DNA of 64,000 nucleotides. It comes from Chiridota heheva. Taxonomy: Eukaryota; Echinodermata; Holothuroidea; Apodida; Chiridotidae. Position 1 is the stretch's first letter. Each line of letters begins with the position of its first letter. Location of the stretch: the NCBI GenBank assembly GCA_020152595.1, contig JAIGNY010002249.1:542001-606000 (forward strand). Reading direction: 5' to 3'. The translations under genes were made by a program, and so were the position numbers. The notes under the pieces are model-generated. The model saw only the letters and a list, made by a program, of their open reading frames with translations. It was not told the DNA's origin and did no database searches. Positions 35,718 through 47,963 of this stretch are shown here, one piece after another.

Positions 35718-36515
35718 TGTCCAATTTGGGGGTATACCTGTCCAATTCGGGGGTATACCTGTCCAATTCGGGGGTATACCTGTCCAATTGGGGGTATACC
35801 TGTCCAATTTGGGGGTATACCTGACCAATTTGGGGGTATCCCTGTCCAATTTGGGGTATGCCTGTCCAATTTGAGGGTATACCTGTCCAATTTGAGGTAT
35901 ACCTGTCCAATTTGGGGGTATACCTGTCCAATTTGGGGGTATACCTGTCCAATTTGGGGGTATACCTGTCCAATTTTGGGGTATACCTGTCCAATTTTGG
36001 GGTATCCCTGTCCAATTTTGGGGTATTCCTGTCCAATTTGAGGAATCCCTGTCCAATTTGGAGGTATACCTGTCCAATTTGGGGGTATACCTGAACTATT
36101 TGGGGGTATACCTGAACTATTTGGGGGTATACCTGACCAATTTGGGGGTATACCTGACAAATTTGGGGGTATACCTGTCCAATTTGGGGTGTATCTGTCC
36201 AATTTGGGGGTATACCTGTCCAATTTGGGGGTATACTTGTCCAATTGGGGGGTATACCTGTCCAATTTGGGGGTATACCTGTCCAATCTGGGGGTATACC
36301 TGTCCAATTTGGGGGTATACCTGACCAATTTGGGGGTATACCTGTCCAATTTGGGGGTATACCTGTCCAATTTGGGGGTATGCCTGTTCAATTATGGGGT
36401 ATCTCTGTCCAATTTGGGGGTATACCTGTCCAATTTGGGGGTATACCTGTCCAATTTGGGGGTATACCTGTCCAATTTGGGGGTATCCCTGTCCAATTTA
36501 GGGGTATCCCTGTCT
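35718..36515. repeat. 21-bp tandem array, about 38 copies
   Basis: Unit TGTCCAATTTGGGGGTATAC plus one C. It includes the palindrome GTATAC. Variants carry CTGACCAATT, CTGAACTATT, GGGGTATCC or GGTGTATC. The period is a multiple of three, so frames on both strands stay open and give Leu-Asp-Arg-Tyr-Thr-Pro-Lys-type repeats, which are not genes. Confidence 0.98.
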
Positions 36516-36791
36516 AATGATGCATGCAACATCTCTCCTACACAAAACCCACACAAATAATATCGCCTTTCAAGCAGTAGAATTTGATCTCATTAATTAC
36601 CACAAGCTGAAATTACTTTTTATTGTATTTTCTTTGTCTAAGAAAAATTACATGCTTGATTTGGCAACAGTTGCTTCCTCACAACCACATGTGATGGAAA
36701 GGATATATAGATAACTTAACAAGGACTAGGATTATGGTACTTAGTGGGATAGCTAATGAAAGGACAAACTTGTTTGCTGGATCAATTTGAC

Positions 36792-36813
36792 CATGGAGTT
36801 TTTTAACTCCATG
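36792..36813. mobile_element. Ultra-short hairpin insertion with perfect 7-bp duplication
   Basis: CATGGAGTT-TTTT-AACTCCATG, only 22 bases. ATTTGAC lies immediately on both sides (36785-36791 and 36814-36820). The insertion is nearly all stem, so any terminal-repeat recognition would have to use the stem itself. Confidence 0.7.
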
Positions 36814-36906
36814 ATTTGACTAACATTGCAAGAATAGGTTAGGTCTACATGCAAGGTTCATTAGAGAAAATAGTTTTGATGCAAAACAAACTGTGGTCAA
36901 TCAAAG

Positions 36907-36941
36907 CATGGAGATACTATTTCCCAAATAGTATCTCCATG
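36907..36941. mobile_element. Ultra-short hairpin insertion with perfect 7-bp duplication
   Basis: CATGGAGATACTATTT, loop CCC, then its exact 16-base complement. ATCAAAG flanks both sides (36900-36906 and 36942-36948). It lies only 93 bases from the previous insertion and shares its outer CATGGAG but not the inner stem. Confidence 0.7.
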
Positions 36942-37439
36942 ATCAAAGGATGGTATTTGTTTAGCCATTTTCACAGCACAGTTTATTACTAACCAGAAAT
37001 TTTATGAGGAAGGGGAAGGGGGGGTGTGGCAGGGGGTGACCTCTGTTCAAAAAAATGAACTTTATTCAAAATGTCGATCTTTTTACCGGTTGCAAAGGGT
37101 TTGAAATAGGCCTTAGGGAAATTTAAATTTTTCGAAAAATTGGCTGAAATTTTAGATAATAGTCAATAACATCAAGATCAGAAGCCCATAGGCTTCAAAT
37201 CGCTACAGTTATTAATTCCAAAAATTGATTTTTGGGAGGATGAGGGGAGATGGGGTCACTTCAAGTGTTATGGATATTTATATTACCACTTGCTGACGCC
37301 AGCATGAGAAGCAACCTTAACAATGGTGGTTCTGGGGTTAGTCCATTGTTAAGATGCCTATCTGTTACCAGAAAAATACATTGCCCATTTGTTCATTTTT
37401 ATAGGCCTGATAAAGGCTGGTAAATGTAGAGGTGGTTCT

Positions 37440-37690
37440 TCATAGTAAGCAAAAATATTTACCCAAAATTTTTTTGGTAAACTTTCTTCATTTTGCTGAA
37501 ATTTGCTTCAATTTTTGGTAAATTTCCTTCCTTTTCGGGAATTTTACTTAATTTTTGGGAAATTTTAGGAATATTTGTGCAAATGTTCGGGGAATTTTTT
37601 TTCAATTTTGGGGATTTTTCTTCTTCAATTTTTGCAATTTTTTTTCTTTCAATTTTGGGATTTTTTTTACCAAAGTAGCACTTTCGGAGG
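37440..37690. repeat. Dispersed repeat R-C, opposite orientation
   Basis: TTTTGGGAAATTTTAGGAAT and CTTCAATTTTTGGTAAATTT-type subunits, the complement of the A-rich R-C units. Confidence 0.6.
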
Positions 37691-38249
37691 CTACACCCCC
37701 TGGACCTCTTCCATAATAGGTAAGTGCAAAATGCTTTTCTTAACTTGTTGTTTTTCGGTCCTTCTCTCAAACAATTATAATAAAAGAAATTGGCCATAGT
37801 GATGAAATTGGATATTATGTTATCCCCTTCCTCCTCAATTAGGGAGCATATTGCATACTTCATTCCCTTAGCAAAACATTTGTTAGCTATTCTGGCACTG
37901 AGTTTTTTTAAGTACTAAAAAAAGGAGTATAATGGTAATGTGAAGGCTTTATTCCAGTCCATTTTGACAATAGAAATTCATTTTGAAAATGAAACTTGTT
38001 TGAAGAAAACTTCCCAAATATTGTAGAAAATATCCCCAACAAGATGAATAACTCTGGCTTTAAATTTTCAGTACAATGCATCCAAACTCAACAGAGTGTT
38101 TATAACTCAGTGACGAAAACATCCTTCTAAAAAGTCCAAATGAATCCTCAGCCATACATTACATTACATGCATGACTTGTCCCGACAGTAACCAAATCCA
38201 CAATACCTGGCCCTTCACAATAAGTTCCATTGTGTGCATATAGATGATT
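37691..38249. other. No gene seen
   Basis: AT-rich, unrecognised. Confidence 0.5.
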
Positions 38250-38410
38250 TGGAGTGTAATTACTGATGCGTAAAATCACTGAAATATCTATCAGTGATGG
38301 CTTTTTTTAATTGCTTCCAGCAGAGTCTAAAAGTCATACCCACCAAAATGGAGGTTCTTGTGGGTGAAAAGACTGAAAATTTATAGCAAGGATTGGGCGT
38401 AATGAAAATG
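38250..38410 (+). repeat. Dispersed repeat R-E, copy 2
   Basis: TTACTGATGCGTAAAATCAC, AAATGGAGGTTCTTG and AGCAAGGATTGGGCGTAA are the complement of 8270-8436. Confidence 0.75.
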
Positions 38411-38576
38411 AGGAAATTGCACGATGAAAAGGAAGGAAATTTCCCAGAAATTGAAGGAGATTTCTCAGAAATGGAAGGAGATTTCCCGGAAATTGAGGGA
38501 GATTTCTCGGAAATTGAAGGAGATTTCCTGATAAATTCTTAAGATGTCAGAAAGCAAAAAAGAGCTTTAAAATGTG

Positions 38577-38777
38577 TCACACTATCTGTCTGTGGGGTGA
38601 AGCTGTAGGTATAGGGCAAAGCCCCAGAATCCCTGCATTTTTTGATAACAGAAAATTGCTCAATATACGGTCAAATCCAGAGTCGATGTCCTGGTAGGCG
38701 TCCTGCAGGCAGTCCTGGTGAGGTCCTATTTTAAGGAAGCTCTCAAATACCTCAGCTAATAGACGTCCAGCAGCCAT
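38577..38777 (-). CDS. Weak candidate coding segment, unknown product
   Basis: The frame opens with ATG in a favourable AAAAATGG context at 38777 and runs 66 codons. The first ~50 residues look protein-like, with MAAGRLLAEVFESFLKIG and DAYQDIDSGFDRIL, mixed polarity and no low complexity. The local GC is higher than in the flanking A-rich R-C repeats. GACC/GTATAT near 38665 could be a splice donor. No family is recognised and no second exon was found. It may be a first exon, a transposon fragment or chance. The R-C units at 38410-38540 lie just downstream on this strand. Confidence 0.2.
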   Translation of the reverse strand: MAAGRLLAEVFESFLKIGPHQDCLQDAYQDIDSGFDRILSNFLLSKNAGILGLCPIPTASPHRQIV

Positions 38778-38939
38778 TTTTTCCCTTCATATTTTGCGAT
38801 AAACATGTTCAGAAAAGTTAACTGAGAGACTATTTTGTCATATAGATTGTAAGATTTTGCGATGTGTAATTTTATTCCTTAGGATTTGCCATCTCAACGA
38901 CAAAATTATAGTGTTACAAATAAATGATGTTTTTTTTTT

Positions 38940-39470
38940 GACATTAAGAAAATTTCCCAAAAATGAAGGAAATTTTACGAAAATTTAGGACATTTTCTCG
39001 AAGATTGAAAAACATTTTCCTAAAATTTTCCGAAATTTCACAAAAATTTAAAAAAAAATTGAAGAAAATTTAATGATAATTTTCTGAAAATGATTGACAT
39101 TTAAGAAATTTTTCCGAAATTGAAGGAAGTTTCTGGAAAATGAAGGTAATTTTGCAAAAATGCAGGCCATTTCTGGAAGATTAAAGAACATTTCCCAAAA
39201 ATTGAAAGAAATTTGGAAAGAAAATTTCACAAAGTAAAAGAAAATTTCACAAAAATAAAGGACAACAAAGAAAACAATTTGAAATTGAAGGAAATTTGCA
39301 GAAAAATTGCTGGAAATTTCCAGAAACATTGAAGAAAACTTCACAAAAATTGAGTGAAAATTAATTTACCAGTGCAATTTATCCGTTTGTAACTGGAAAA
39401 TTTTGGGGTTTAGTGTCCCCCTGAGCTGCTGAGAGGTGACCCTTCCTCGCCACTATGCGTAACCAAGGGG
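38940..39470. repeat. Dispersed repeat R-C, long copy with conserved tail
   Basis: About twenty GAAGGAAATTT/GAAAATTT-type subunits lead to AAATTAATTTACCAGTGCAA, AATTTTGGGGTTTAGTG and GAGAGGTGACCCTTCCTCGC, matching the tails at 18.3 and 35.5 kb. Confidence 0.7.
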
Positions 39471-41279
39471 AAACTGGGCTGATGTCCAACAAAAATTCCA
39501 TCACATCTGCGCACGCTGTGACTATAATGCTACAATGGACGCTTGTTTCATTTTTTAATACACGCTTCATTTTTATTTATTTTTCAAATCTAAATATTAC
39601 TTTTTGGGTGACATGTAATAAATTATCCTCTAAAACACCTTAGCAAATTGTTTATACTTTGTCAGTTTGAAAATTTTGCCCAAACCAACAGTTCGGGGAA
39701 ATTCCTCGAAATCGACAAACTTTTATATTCTTCGAAATCGACGAATATCTATGCTAATCATATTCGTTTGTACAACTTGGCTGTAACATCACACTATCAT
39801 ATTAGATGTTACACAGACGTTTTCGTAATGTGTGATCGTTCTCGGAAAATGCACTTTCACCCTCTGTACATTGTGATATGATAGCATAACATGAACGTTG
39901 CTGTTGTGCAGTATGCCTACAGCTAGATTTACCATCGTTTGGCCATAATTTCTTTCACTTTAACCCGTTCTGTATGCTGCAGCTGATGTTGTGTGATTGC
40001 TGCATGTCGTTAATATTGTGGGTATATATGCAGGGAGCTAGACTAATAACTACCGACTGGCAGCCCGGTGTTCCGGTAGTTTATTGAACACATCCTACGG
40101 CCCGGGCTCCACTTTTATCTCTGGGAGTTTTGACGTTCGCCAAGTAGGTTGTTGACTTTGTGTACACTAACCCTGAAAAAAAAATAAAGTACATTTTGAC
40201 AGAAACTTTACTCATTTGTAAAGGAAGATGTCACTAGAAAATTTGATGACTTCAATTAAAGACATAGGCCTAGAAAGTTTTAGAAACATAACACAGGGCT
40301 CATATTTGTTTGAGCAGAATTTGAGGTGTAAAAATACTATCAAAAAAGTTACCAAAACAGTGCACAAAATTTGTTGCAGCTAACGTTAAATCAATGGCAA
40401 GCTAAATTTCCATAGTTTATGTATGGGTCGTAGTTGACTGTGTGAGGCCGGTAAGAGAAACGTGAAGCTTGAGACACAGTACACCGAAGTTGACTAGTGT
40501 TCCGGCTGTATCGACAGAACTATTTTGCCATGTGCACAAAGGATTAGAACAATATCTTCAACACATCCCGTATATACATTGCACAATACGTACGTACACA
40601 GTGATATAATAGAATAAACGTTGCTGCTGGCGCAGTATGCCTATAGCCTAACAGTCGTGATATTTCGACATAATTATTCTGCCATGTACACTAAGAATTC
40701 AAAAAATATATCTTCATCACATCTTCACCAACAGAATAAGGCTACTGTTAATAATGTAAGAAACAAAAACATTGAAATCGAGCATTAATTCACCGGTATA
40801 TTGCGTGAAAAAGTTGATTTACGCATTTCTAGTTCATATAGAATGGTTCGTGGCGACTGCCATGTGAAGCGACCGTTTCACGTCTAGCACTAAAGGTCAC
40901 TGCGCAGGTCAAATCTTTTTTTCTTTCTCAGTTTATGAAAAATCGTTACGTGAATCAGTTTGGAGTTTGGTAAATATTTTAGATTTACATAAACTGAATC
41001 TGAATATTCATTACTTATGTCTCCGAAGGCGGTAGATTAATTTCTACAGGTTCGACAATCTTAAGATAATGTAACGTGTGTGGCGCAGAAGATAAGTATT
41101 GTAGGTAATATGCAAGATAGCCACTCATGATTAATAATATATCCTCAATTTCGAACGCAATTTTTGTCTTTGAATTAAGGAATGGCCCGTAATGACCAAG
41201 GATTATAGTTTTAATATCATACTACTGCAATAGCTTTCAGCTTGTTTGTGGGTAGGGGAGGGAGGATTGAACCCCCTTA
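39471..41279. other. No gene recognised; local duplications, relatively CpG-containing
   Basis: TTTGCCATGTGCACAAAGGA near 40525 and a diverged copy near 40680 indicate a ~154-base duplication. AACGTTGCTG...GCAGTATGCCTA occurs near 39892 and 40615. A kappaB-like GGGGAAATTCC is at 39695-39705. No exon was identified. Confidence 0.4.
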
Positions 41280-41565
41280 ACTTGGTCCAGAATTGAAGGT
41301 TTTTGATTCTAAGTTGTCAATTTTGGTTCGTACTTCAAAAATTTGGCCCTCAATTGCAAATTTTGTCCAAAAATTGTAGATTTTTGGTTTGAAATTGAGT
41401 ATTTTGGGGTTGAAAATTAAAGATTTTTGGTCCAGAAATGAAGATTGTTGGTTCAGAAATCAAGATATCTGGTCCAAAATTGAATATTGTTGGTCCAAAA
41501 TTAAAGATTGTCAGCCAAATATTGAAGGTGTTTGGTCCAGAATTGAAGCTTCAATTCAACACAAC
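41280..41565. repeat. Degenerate ~30-bp tandem repeat
   Basis: TTGGTCCAAAATTGAAGATT-type units repeat about eight times and resemble R-C subunits in composition. Confidence 0.7.
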
Positions 41566-41570
41566 CAGTG

Positions 41571-41936
41571 CAGACCTGCCAACTAGTACGATTTTGCCGT
41601 ATTTAATACAGGAAAATGTTGAGAATACGATTGTACGTTTTTTGGCACCAGAATACGTTTAATTTATTTATTTATTTTTATATTTATTTTTTTTACTCAT
41701 ACTTTATACGCTCGGTTGGCGTTCATGTCCTCTTGAAGGATTGATTTTGCCGACTTAACCGATTGAGATTCAGATTCGTACAATAAGAGAAACTGAAAGT
41801 ACAGTGGTAATTTTTTTTCAGCCACAGTAAACCTTTGTTTTGTACATTTTGTTTGAAGAGTACAGTTTTTTTTTATCAAAAATACAACTTTTGTTGTTCC
41901 AGAATACAGTTTGGTGATAAAAGGTTGGCAGGTCTG
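41571..41936. mobile_element. MITE family 4
   Basis: Left CAGACCTGCCAAC, right GTTGGCAGGTCTG: 13-base perfect terminal inverted repeats 366 bases apart. The interior is AT-rich with TACGATTTT/AATACG motifs near both ends and encodes nothing. CAG...CTG ends suggest hAT, but the 8-base flanks AACCAGTG and CTGGTGTG do not match. Confidence 0.75.
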
Positions 41937-42004
41937 CTGGTGTGGTCAAACATTAGAGCATGTCGGAGCTGAGCAAAACAGAAGAAGTTAAATATATAGT
42001 GGTA

Positions 42005-42395
42005 CTGAGCCAGTTTTTGTACTGATTCTGAATAAACTAGCCCATGATTTGTGGATGTGCCTTATTGGTTTTGGTGGTGATACCATGCATATTAATGAGT
42101 AGGCGGGGCTTAATGTAAAATTCTTCAAATATGATACATGAGCAACCCTATCTGTTTTGCATCATACTTGCTATGATAATGTTGTTAATTATTGTGCACA
42201 TGGTAGTGTTGTTAATAGTTATATCTATTTTATTGATCTGCATCATGCATGGTGGTCGTGGCTTATGAATTAATATCCTGGAACAAATATTTCATAATAT
42301 GCAATGACATGACAATTTATACGAAACTTGCAAACCAATCAGCATATGAAGAAAAAAAATCGGAACCACAAAACCCTTTGGCTCTTGTTTTATAT
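42005..42395 (+). repeat. R-A repeat, truncated copy with 3' end
   Basis: TTTTGGTGGTGATACCATGC, TTAATGAGTAGGCGGGGCTT, ATATTTCATAATATGCAATG and GGAACCACAAAACCCTTTGG match the 3' part of the copy at 22968-24430. Confidence 0.85.
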
Positions 42396-44407
42396 ATGAT
42401 AGAGAAAATTTATAGAAACAAAGTGGTGAAAAAGTATGTTAATATCTTATTCCGTTTAGAAGTTATAACAATTAGATTAGACTTGAAAAAGGTTCTTAAA
42501 AATACCTTGTACAGTATATGTCCTTCAGCTTGGTGATGTCATCAAGGCAATTCCAGCACAGTTCCTATGTATTTCTTATGAATTTAATCACCCTTTTTTT
42601 GCATTATCAAACAGCATTTTTGGTTCATTATAGAGGTAGGGTAGAATATATAATTTACAAGAACATATTTTGTTCTTTTTTCCTTGGTGTACATCACATT
42701 TTCAATAAGAAAAAAATCCAAATCATTTTTAAAGAAATACAAAAGACATTTTTTTGAAATTTTCTCTATGACATCACAGATGTTGCCAATCAGTTACTTT
42801 TGTCCAAATGTGATACCCTTTGGTTATACCCCAATTGTTTCCCCCTGATGGTAATTTATATCTTTCACAAGTGAAATAGCCAGATGGCCAACTAGGAAGG
42901 GGAGAAGGAGGAGGGGGGGGAGGTTGATCGTCCCCAATACTTTAACTGATTGGTTGAGATTTGCACACGTCAACACATTTTGTCATTTCCCTTCCATTTG
43001 CCTGCCCTCACCTGCCAGTAATATGGAAATCTATAGATGGAAATCAGCTACACCACTTGCTTGCATGCTAAGAATGCATTATTTCAATGCTGCATGACCG
43101 TGAATAATTTGGTCAATGCAGTAAGTTCTCTATTCTATATTCTATCACCACTAGTGTCCGATTATTCATTTCAAGCTACCTGATTGGCTGACCAGCCTCA
43201 TTTGCATAATCCTACTGTCCGGTTCATTACTCAACGAATGGACAGTAGCTGAAAAAATGACCAATGACAGCACTCCCTGTCAATAACCGGGCAGTTGCAT
43301 ATTCATTAGATTGACAGTTTCTAATGTGGGGTACGGGTATTAAACTCCTACATTAATCATGGTAACCACGGATTAACCTTCAATAATAATACTATGCACA
43401 AAACTAAATTATGCCGAAAATACTCAATTTCACTTTCAGCAGGAACAAACTTCTTGCTGACAAACTGATTATGTCAGATTTAAATTAAGCAACAACATAG
43501 TCCAATGTGCACAGCTTAAAATAGAATGCAATAAATAAAAAGCAAAAGTTAGGTTCCTACAACTTGTTCATACTAATACTGTACCTAAGTTCAACAGAGC
43601 TATGATATGTTCAGTACTTGCACCAAACAAGTTATTACTAGGAATAAAATGTGCCACTGCTTGCTTTTTTTTTTTTTTTTCTTATTTGTAACATTAGGGC
43701 CTAAGCTTTTAAACAGTGTTTACAACACAATTGAATTGCACGTGTCTACAGGCTACACTACTGTCGTTGTAGCTAGCATAGCAGAGACCAAACACTATGT
43801 TCAACAACTTCAAAACTGTTCAAACCTTTCTATTCTGACAAATTTGAGACTATTAAGTAGCAGTAGTTTCTGTTCCAATAACAACTAGGCCTGAAAGAGT
43901 CACCATTTTCCAGTATTCTTTACACTTTGATGGGACTCGGCCATGTGCTTCAAGCTTTCAGCCAAAGTGTACTGCAATGTTGTTTTACTAGTGCAGTACA
44001 TGTTTAGCGCTGGCCTTCAGTACAAGTGTGTAGTGACATGACACTGACATAATTTTGACCTTTGTGTTTTGTTTCTTGGTAAGATAACCAAAGATATTTT
44101 TTCTTTAGGGATAAACCAGAATATTTTTCTTCTGGAATATTACTTTTATTTTGCAAAATACTTACATTACATTTCTAAATTGATGAATTCGAGAGTCATT
44201 TACGAGATCAAGTTTTTGTTTGTTGGACAAAAGTACAAATTGGTGGATTAGAAACGGTCAACATTCTCTCTGTGTTGTCATATGCAAATAAGCTGGATTG
44301 ATGCACGTGCTGTACTGTGTATTAATTTCGCACGTTTCTTCATCTTAATTTTATCAGATTTTCTTTATTTTTCAAAAGTTTTTAGCATATTTGGTGATAG
44401 AATAGAT
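42396..44407. other. No gene seen; histone-promoter-like motif cluster near 43.2 kb
   Basis: At 43178-43330 there are GATTGGCTGA and GACCAATGAC CCAAT boxes, the octamer ATTTGCAT (43199-43206), and CTACTGTCC/GGACAGTAG arms at 43212 and 43240. No ORF or snRNA-like gene follows. A second octamer, ATGCAAAT, is at 44282-44289. Short open frames are unrecognised. Confidence 0.4.
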
Positions 44408-44558
44408 ATAAACTGCTCTTGCTTGCCCATTGTTGGTAATAACTGGCTCGCCCAAATAATTTGAACTATTAATGGGCTCCGCTTCGCCTCTCCCATTATT
44501 CTTCAAATTATTTGGGCTTGCCGCTTGTTACTCAAAAATGGGCCCAATTGCAGTTTAT
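44408..44558. repeat. 150-bp foldback element
   Basis: Arms of about 65 bases. ATAAACTGC pairs with GCAGTTTAT at the ends. GCCCAAATAATTTGAA pairs with TTCAAATTATTTGGGC. AATGGG and CCCATT close a ~15-base loop rich in GCTTCGCCTC. The middle of the arms has several mismatches. No flanking duplication is evident. Confidence 0.85.
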
Positions 44559-45639
44559 TTCTTAATAAGATAGTAGGCTTAATCTTAATTAATAGAAGGC
44601 TTGGGAAAATTTGTGAATAATTGGACAAGAAACCCATCCTTTTCTGGATGAGAATTGCAGTCCTGACTATATGACATTACAAGGGCCCCTCTTCCCTAGC
44701 TGAACGTACAGATCAATCTCCAAACCACAATGCAGACGAATAACTAGGGACCGCGGGCAAGTTTTGAGGTTGAGGGGAGGCCTGAAGAAGTAAATGGTGA
44801 AAATTGAAGGCGACTTCACAAGTTAATATTAAATCATGTATGCTTAACTCTTTAATTTTGTGCAATTATTTCAGATTTTCGAAAATTTGTTTATTTTTTC
44901 TTTTTCAGGTTTTCAGAAAAGTTTGTCATTTTTGGGAACTCTCTTTAAAATTATGGTAAAATTTTGGACAATTAGGAAAATTTTGTTCATTTTTGAGCAA
45001 TTTTGAGGAAACTTTTGTCAATTTGAGGAAATTTTGCACACTTTCCCTAAATTTCCATGGCCCCCCAATAATCTTCAAAGCAATGGTTTTATTTGTGTTA
45101 ATTATATTTTTAAATATTACATTGGTCTAGCCCCCCCTACCCTCCATATAAAACCTGTGTCAGGGGCTTGTCATTACATCAATTGTCTGGGGGATTTTGA
45201 TTGACATGTAGCAATGTGTGTAATTACTGCCACATTTTTCTGAGAATACAAGGGTGTTCATTTTTCAGTGTTTTATTCCTCAAGAGCTTTTGTCATTTTT
45301 TTGTCACATTCAGGTGATCTATGGTTGATGCTTCTGTGAACAACAGGGCCTGCAGGATAGATCCCACAGATGGAGCGACATAAGGGCGCTCATGGATTAA
45401 AACTGGTATGTGAGTTTAGTTTGAGGTAAAACTGAATTGTTGGGGTGCTTAGAATAAATCCCAGGGGAGGGGGGGCACTTCCATATATGTCAGGTATATG
45501 TATTTGTGCCCCCCGAGCAGGTGCATTTTTTGCACCATTTTTGTAGTGCAGGTGTCTTTAAAAAAAAATCTTTTTTTTTTTTTAAGTAAAAAAAGAAGGT
45601 TTTTTTTTTTCTCATCATTTTCATAGCGCAAGTCCCCAA
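44559..45639. other. R-C-like A/T subrepeats at 44740-45060, otherwise no gene seen
   Basis: GAGGAAACTTTTGTCAATTT-type units at 44880-45060 resemble the complement of R-C. A/T homopolymers at 45558-45612 create a Lys/Phe-rich minus frame. Confidence 0.5.
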
Positions 45640-45860
45640 AAGTGAGGTTTTACTGTGTGAATTTTGTACTGCTGCTCCATTTTTACAATATTTTTGTTGA
45701 ATACTCATACTGCAGGTATCAAAATTAACTTCTTTCATACTGCGGGTATCAATATTGTATAATTTCATACTGCAGTTACCAAAAAATATGTTGTACTGCG
45801 GGTGTGTTTTTCAATTGGTGGGCTGCACACCCCTACCACTTTTAGTATGAAGTGCCCCCA
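45640..45860 (-). repeat. Dispersed repeat R-D, copy 2
   Basis: CATACTGCAGGTATCAAAAT, CATACTGCGGGTATCA and GGGCTGCACACCCCTACC are the complement of 12950-13140 in reverse order. Confidence 0.8.
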
Positions 45861-47149
<1,289 letters not shown>

Positions 47150-47269
47150 GTAGTAATAAAGTAGGGATACAGCATGAAAATAGATATGAATATATGGAGA
47201 AGATAAAACAATGGCAAGGCTGTAAATAGCCTACTCAAAGAGCAAGCAGCACTTTGTAAAAGCATTTTT

Positions 47270-47740
47270 CAAACAATCATAAGTAATAATTTTTCTCGAA
47301 CTTGATGAGTAATTAATATTCCTCTCCGAGTCAACTTTAAGTAAAAATTTCAACTTATATAAAAATTCATTACAAAATTCATTACAGATCGGTAAGTTAT
47401 CATCACTTTGTTTGTGGAAAATATAATACTTTAATTGAAAGAAGAGGAAATTACAAGAAAGGTGGCATTTGTTTTAAGTTAAAACCAAATAATAAATCCC
47501 TACGTGAAAATATAAATTGCCTGTTTAAAACAGCCTGCTCTATGTCCAGTAAAGGCTTAGAAATAGAAGAACAGTCCAAGATGGCTTATTGTTTTTTCCT
47601 GAGATTTACAGAAAGAACAAAAAGAGTTGTCCCTAAGGTTTAAATGATGCAAGTGAAGGATTAGGGTATAAAGAATAGAGGGATTGTGATTTAACTCATC
47701 TGGAAGACATTTTGCCCGGCAAGTGTCATTGCATTTCACG
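47270..47740 (-). pseudogene. Decayed LINE ORF2 C-terminus with zf-RVT-like motif
   Basis: On the minus strand, LNLRDNSFCSFCKSQEKTIS then HL (about 47575-47650) fits the zinc-binding C-x2-C...H tail of LINE reverse transcriptases. One frame change later comes LDIEQAVLNRQFIFSRRDLL, then FGFNLKQ, as seen after that motif in the family. Further residues down to about 47280 are broken by several stops. It lies in what would be the first intron of the THAP-exon gene, on the same strand. The polymerase domain is absent. Confidence 0.65.
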
Positions 47741-47963
47741 TGTCTTCACACAGCTCATTCACATCACATGTACAACAAACATACTGCCTGCTAAGTTGCT
47801 AACCTACCTGTACCAGTTCAGCGAATTGTATTGTTTTTTTTGTTCAAGGCGGCGATTTTACTTCATATTTTCCTAACGTTTATATATTCACCTGGTATAC
47901 GAAGAGTAAATTTTACGTGAACGTCATCTGATTGTTCCTTATATGCAGACAAAGCCTACATAC

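Larger units (their letters stand above)
36516..37439. other. No gene seen; two hairpin insertions and one long-looped inverted repeat
   Basis: CTTAACAATGG (37316-37326) and CCATTGTTAAG (37343-37353) are perfect complements around a 16-base loop, without flanking duplications. The two short hairpins at 36.8-36.9 kb are listed separately. Confidence 0.6.

Noticed and set aside
35671-36560. Multiple frames with Leu-Asp-Arg-Tyr-Thr-Pro-Lys or Val-Tyr-Leu-Ser-Asn-Leu-Gly repeats
   Set aside because: By-products of a 21-bp tandem array lacking stops on both strands.
37316-37353. Another short hairpin insertion
   Set aside because: CTTAACAATGG stems are perfect, but the loop is long, the ends are not CA...TG and flanking 7-mers do not match.
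39695-39705. NF-kappaB enhancer
   Set aside because: A single kappaB-like match without clustering or a nearby gene; expected by chance in 64 kb of AT-rich DNA.
43178-43330. Histone gene promoter
   Set aside because: Motifs fit, but no histone coding sequence is present within several kb on either strand.
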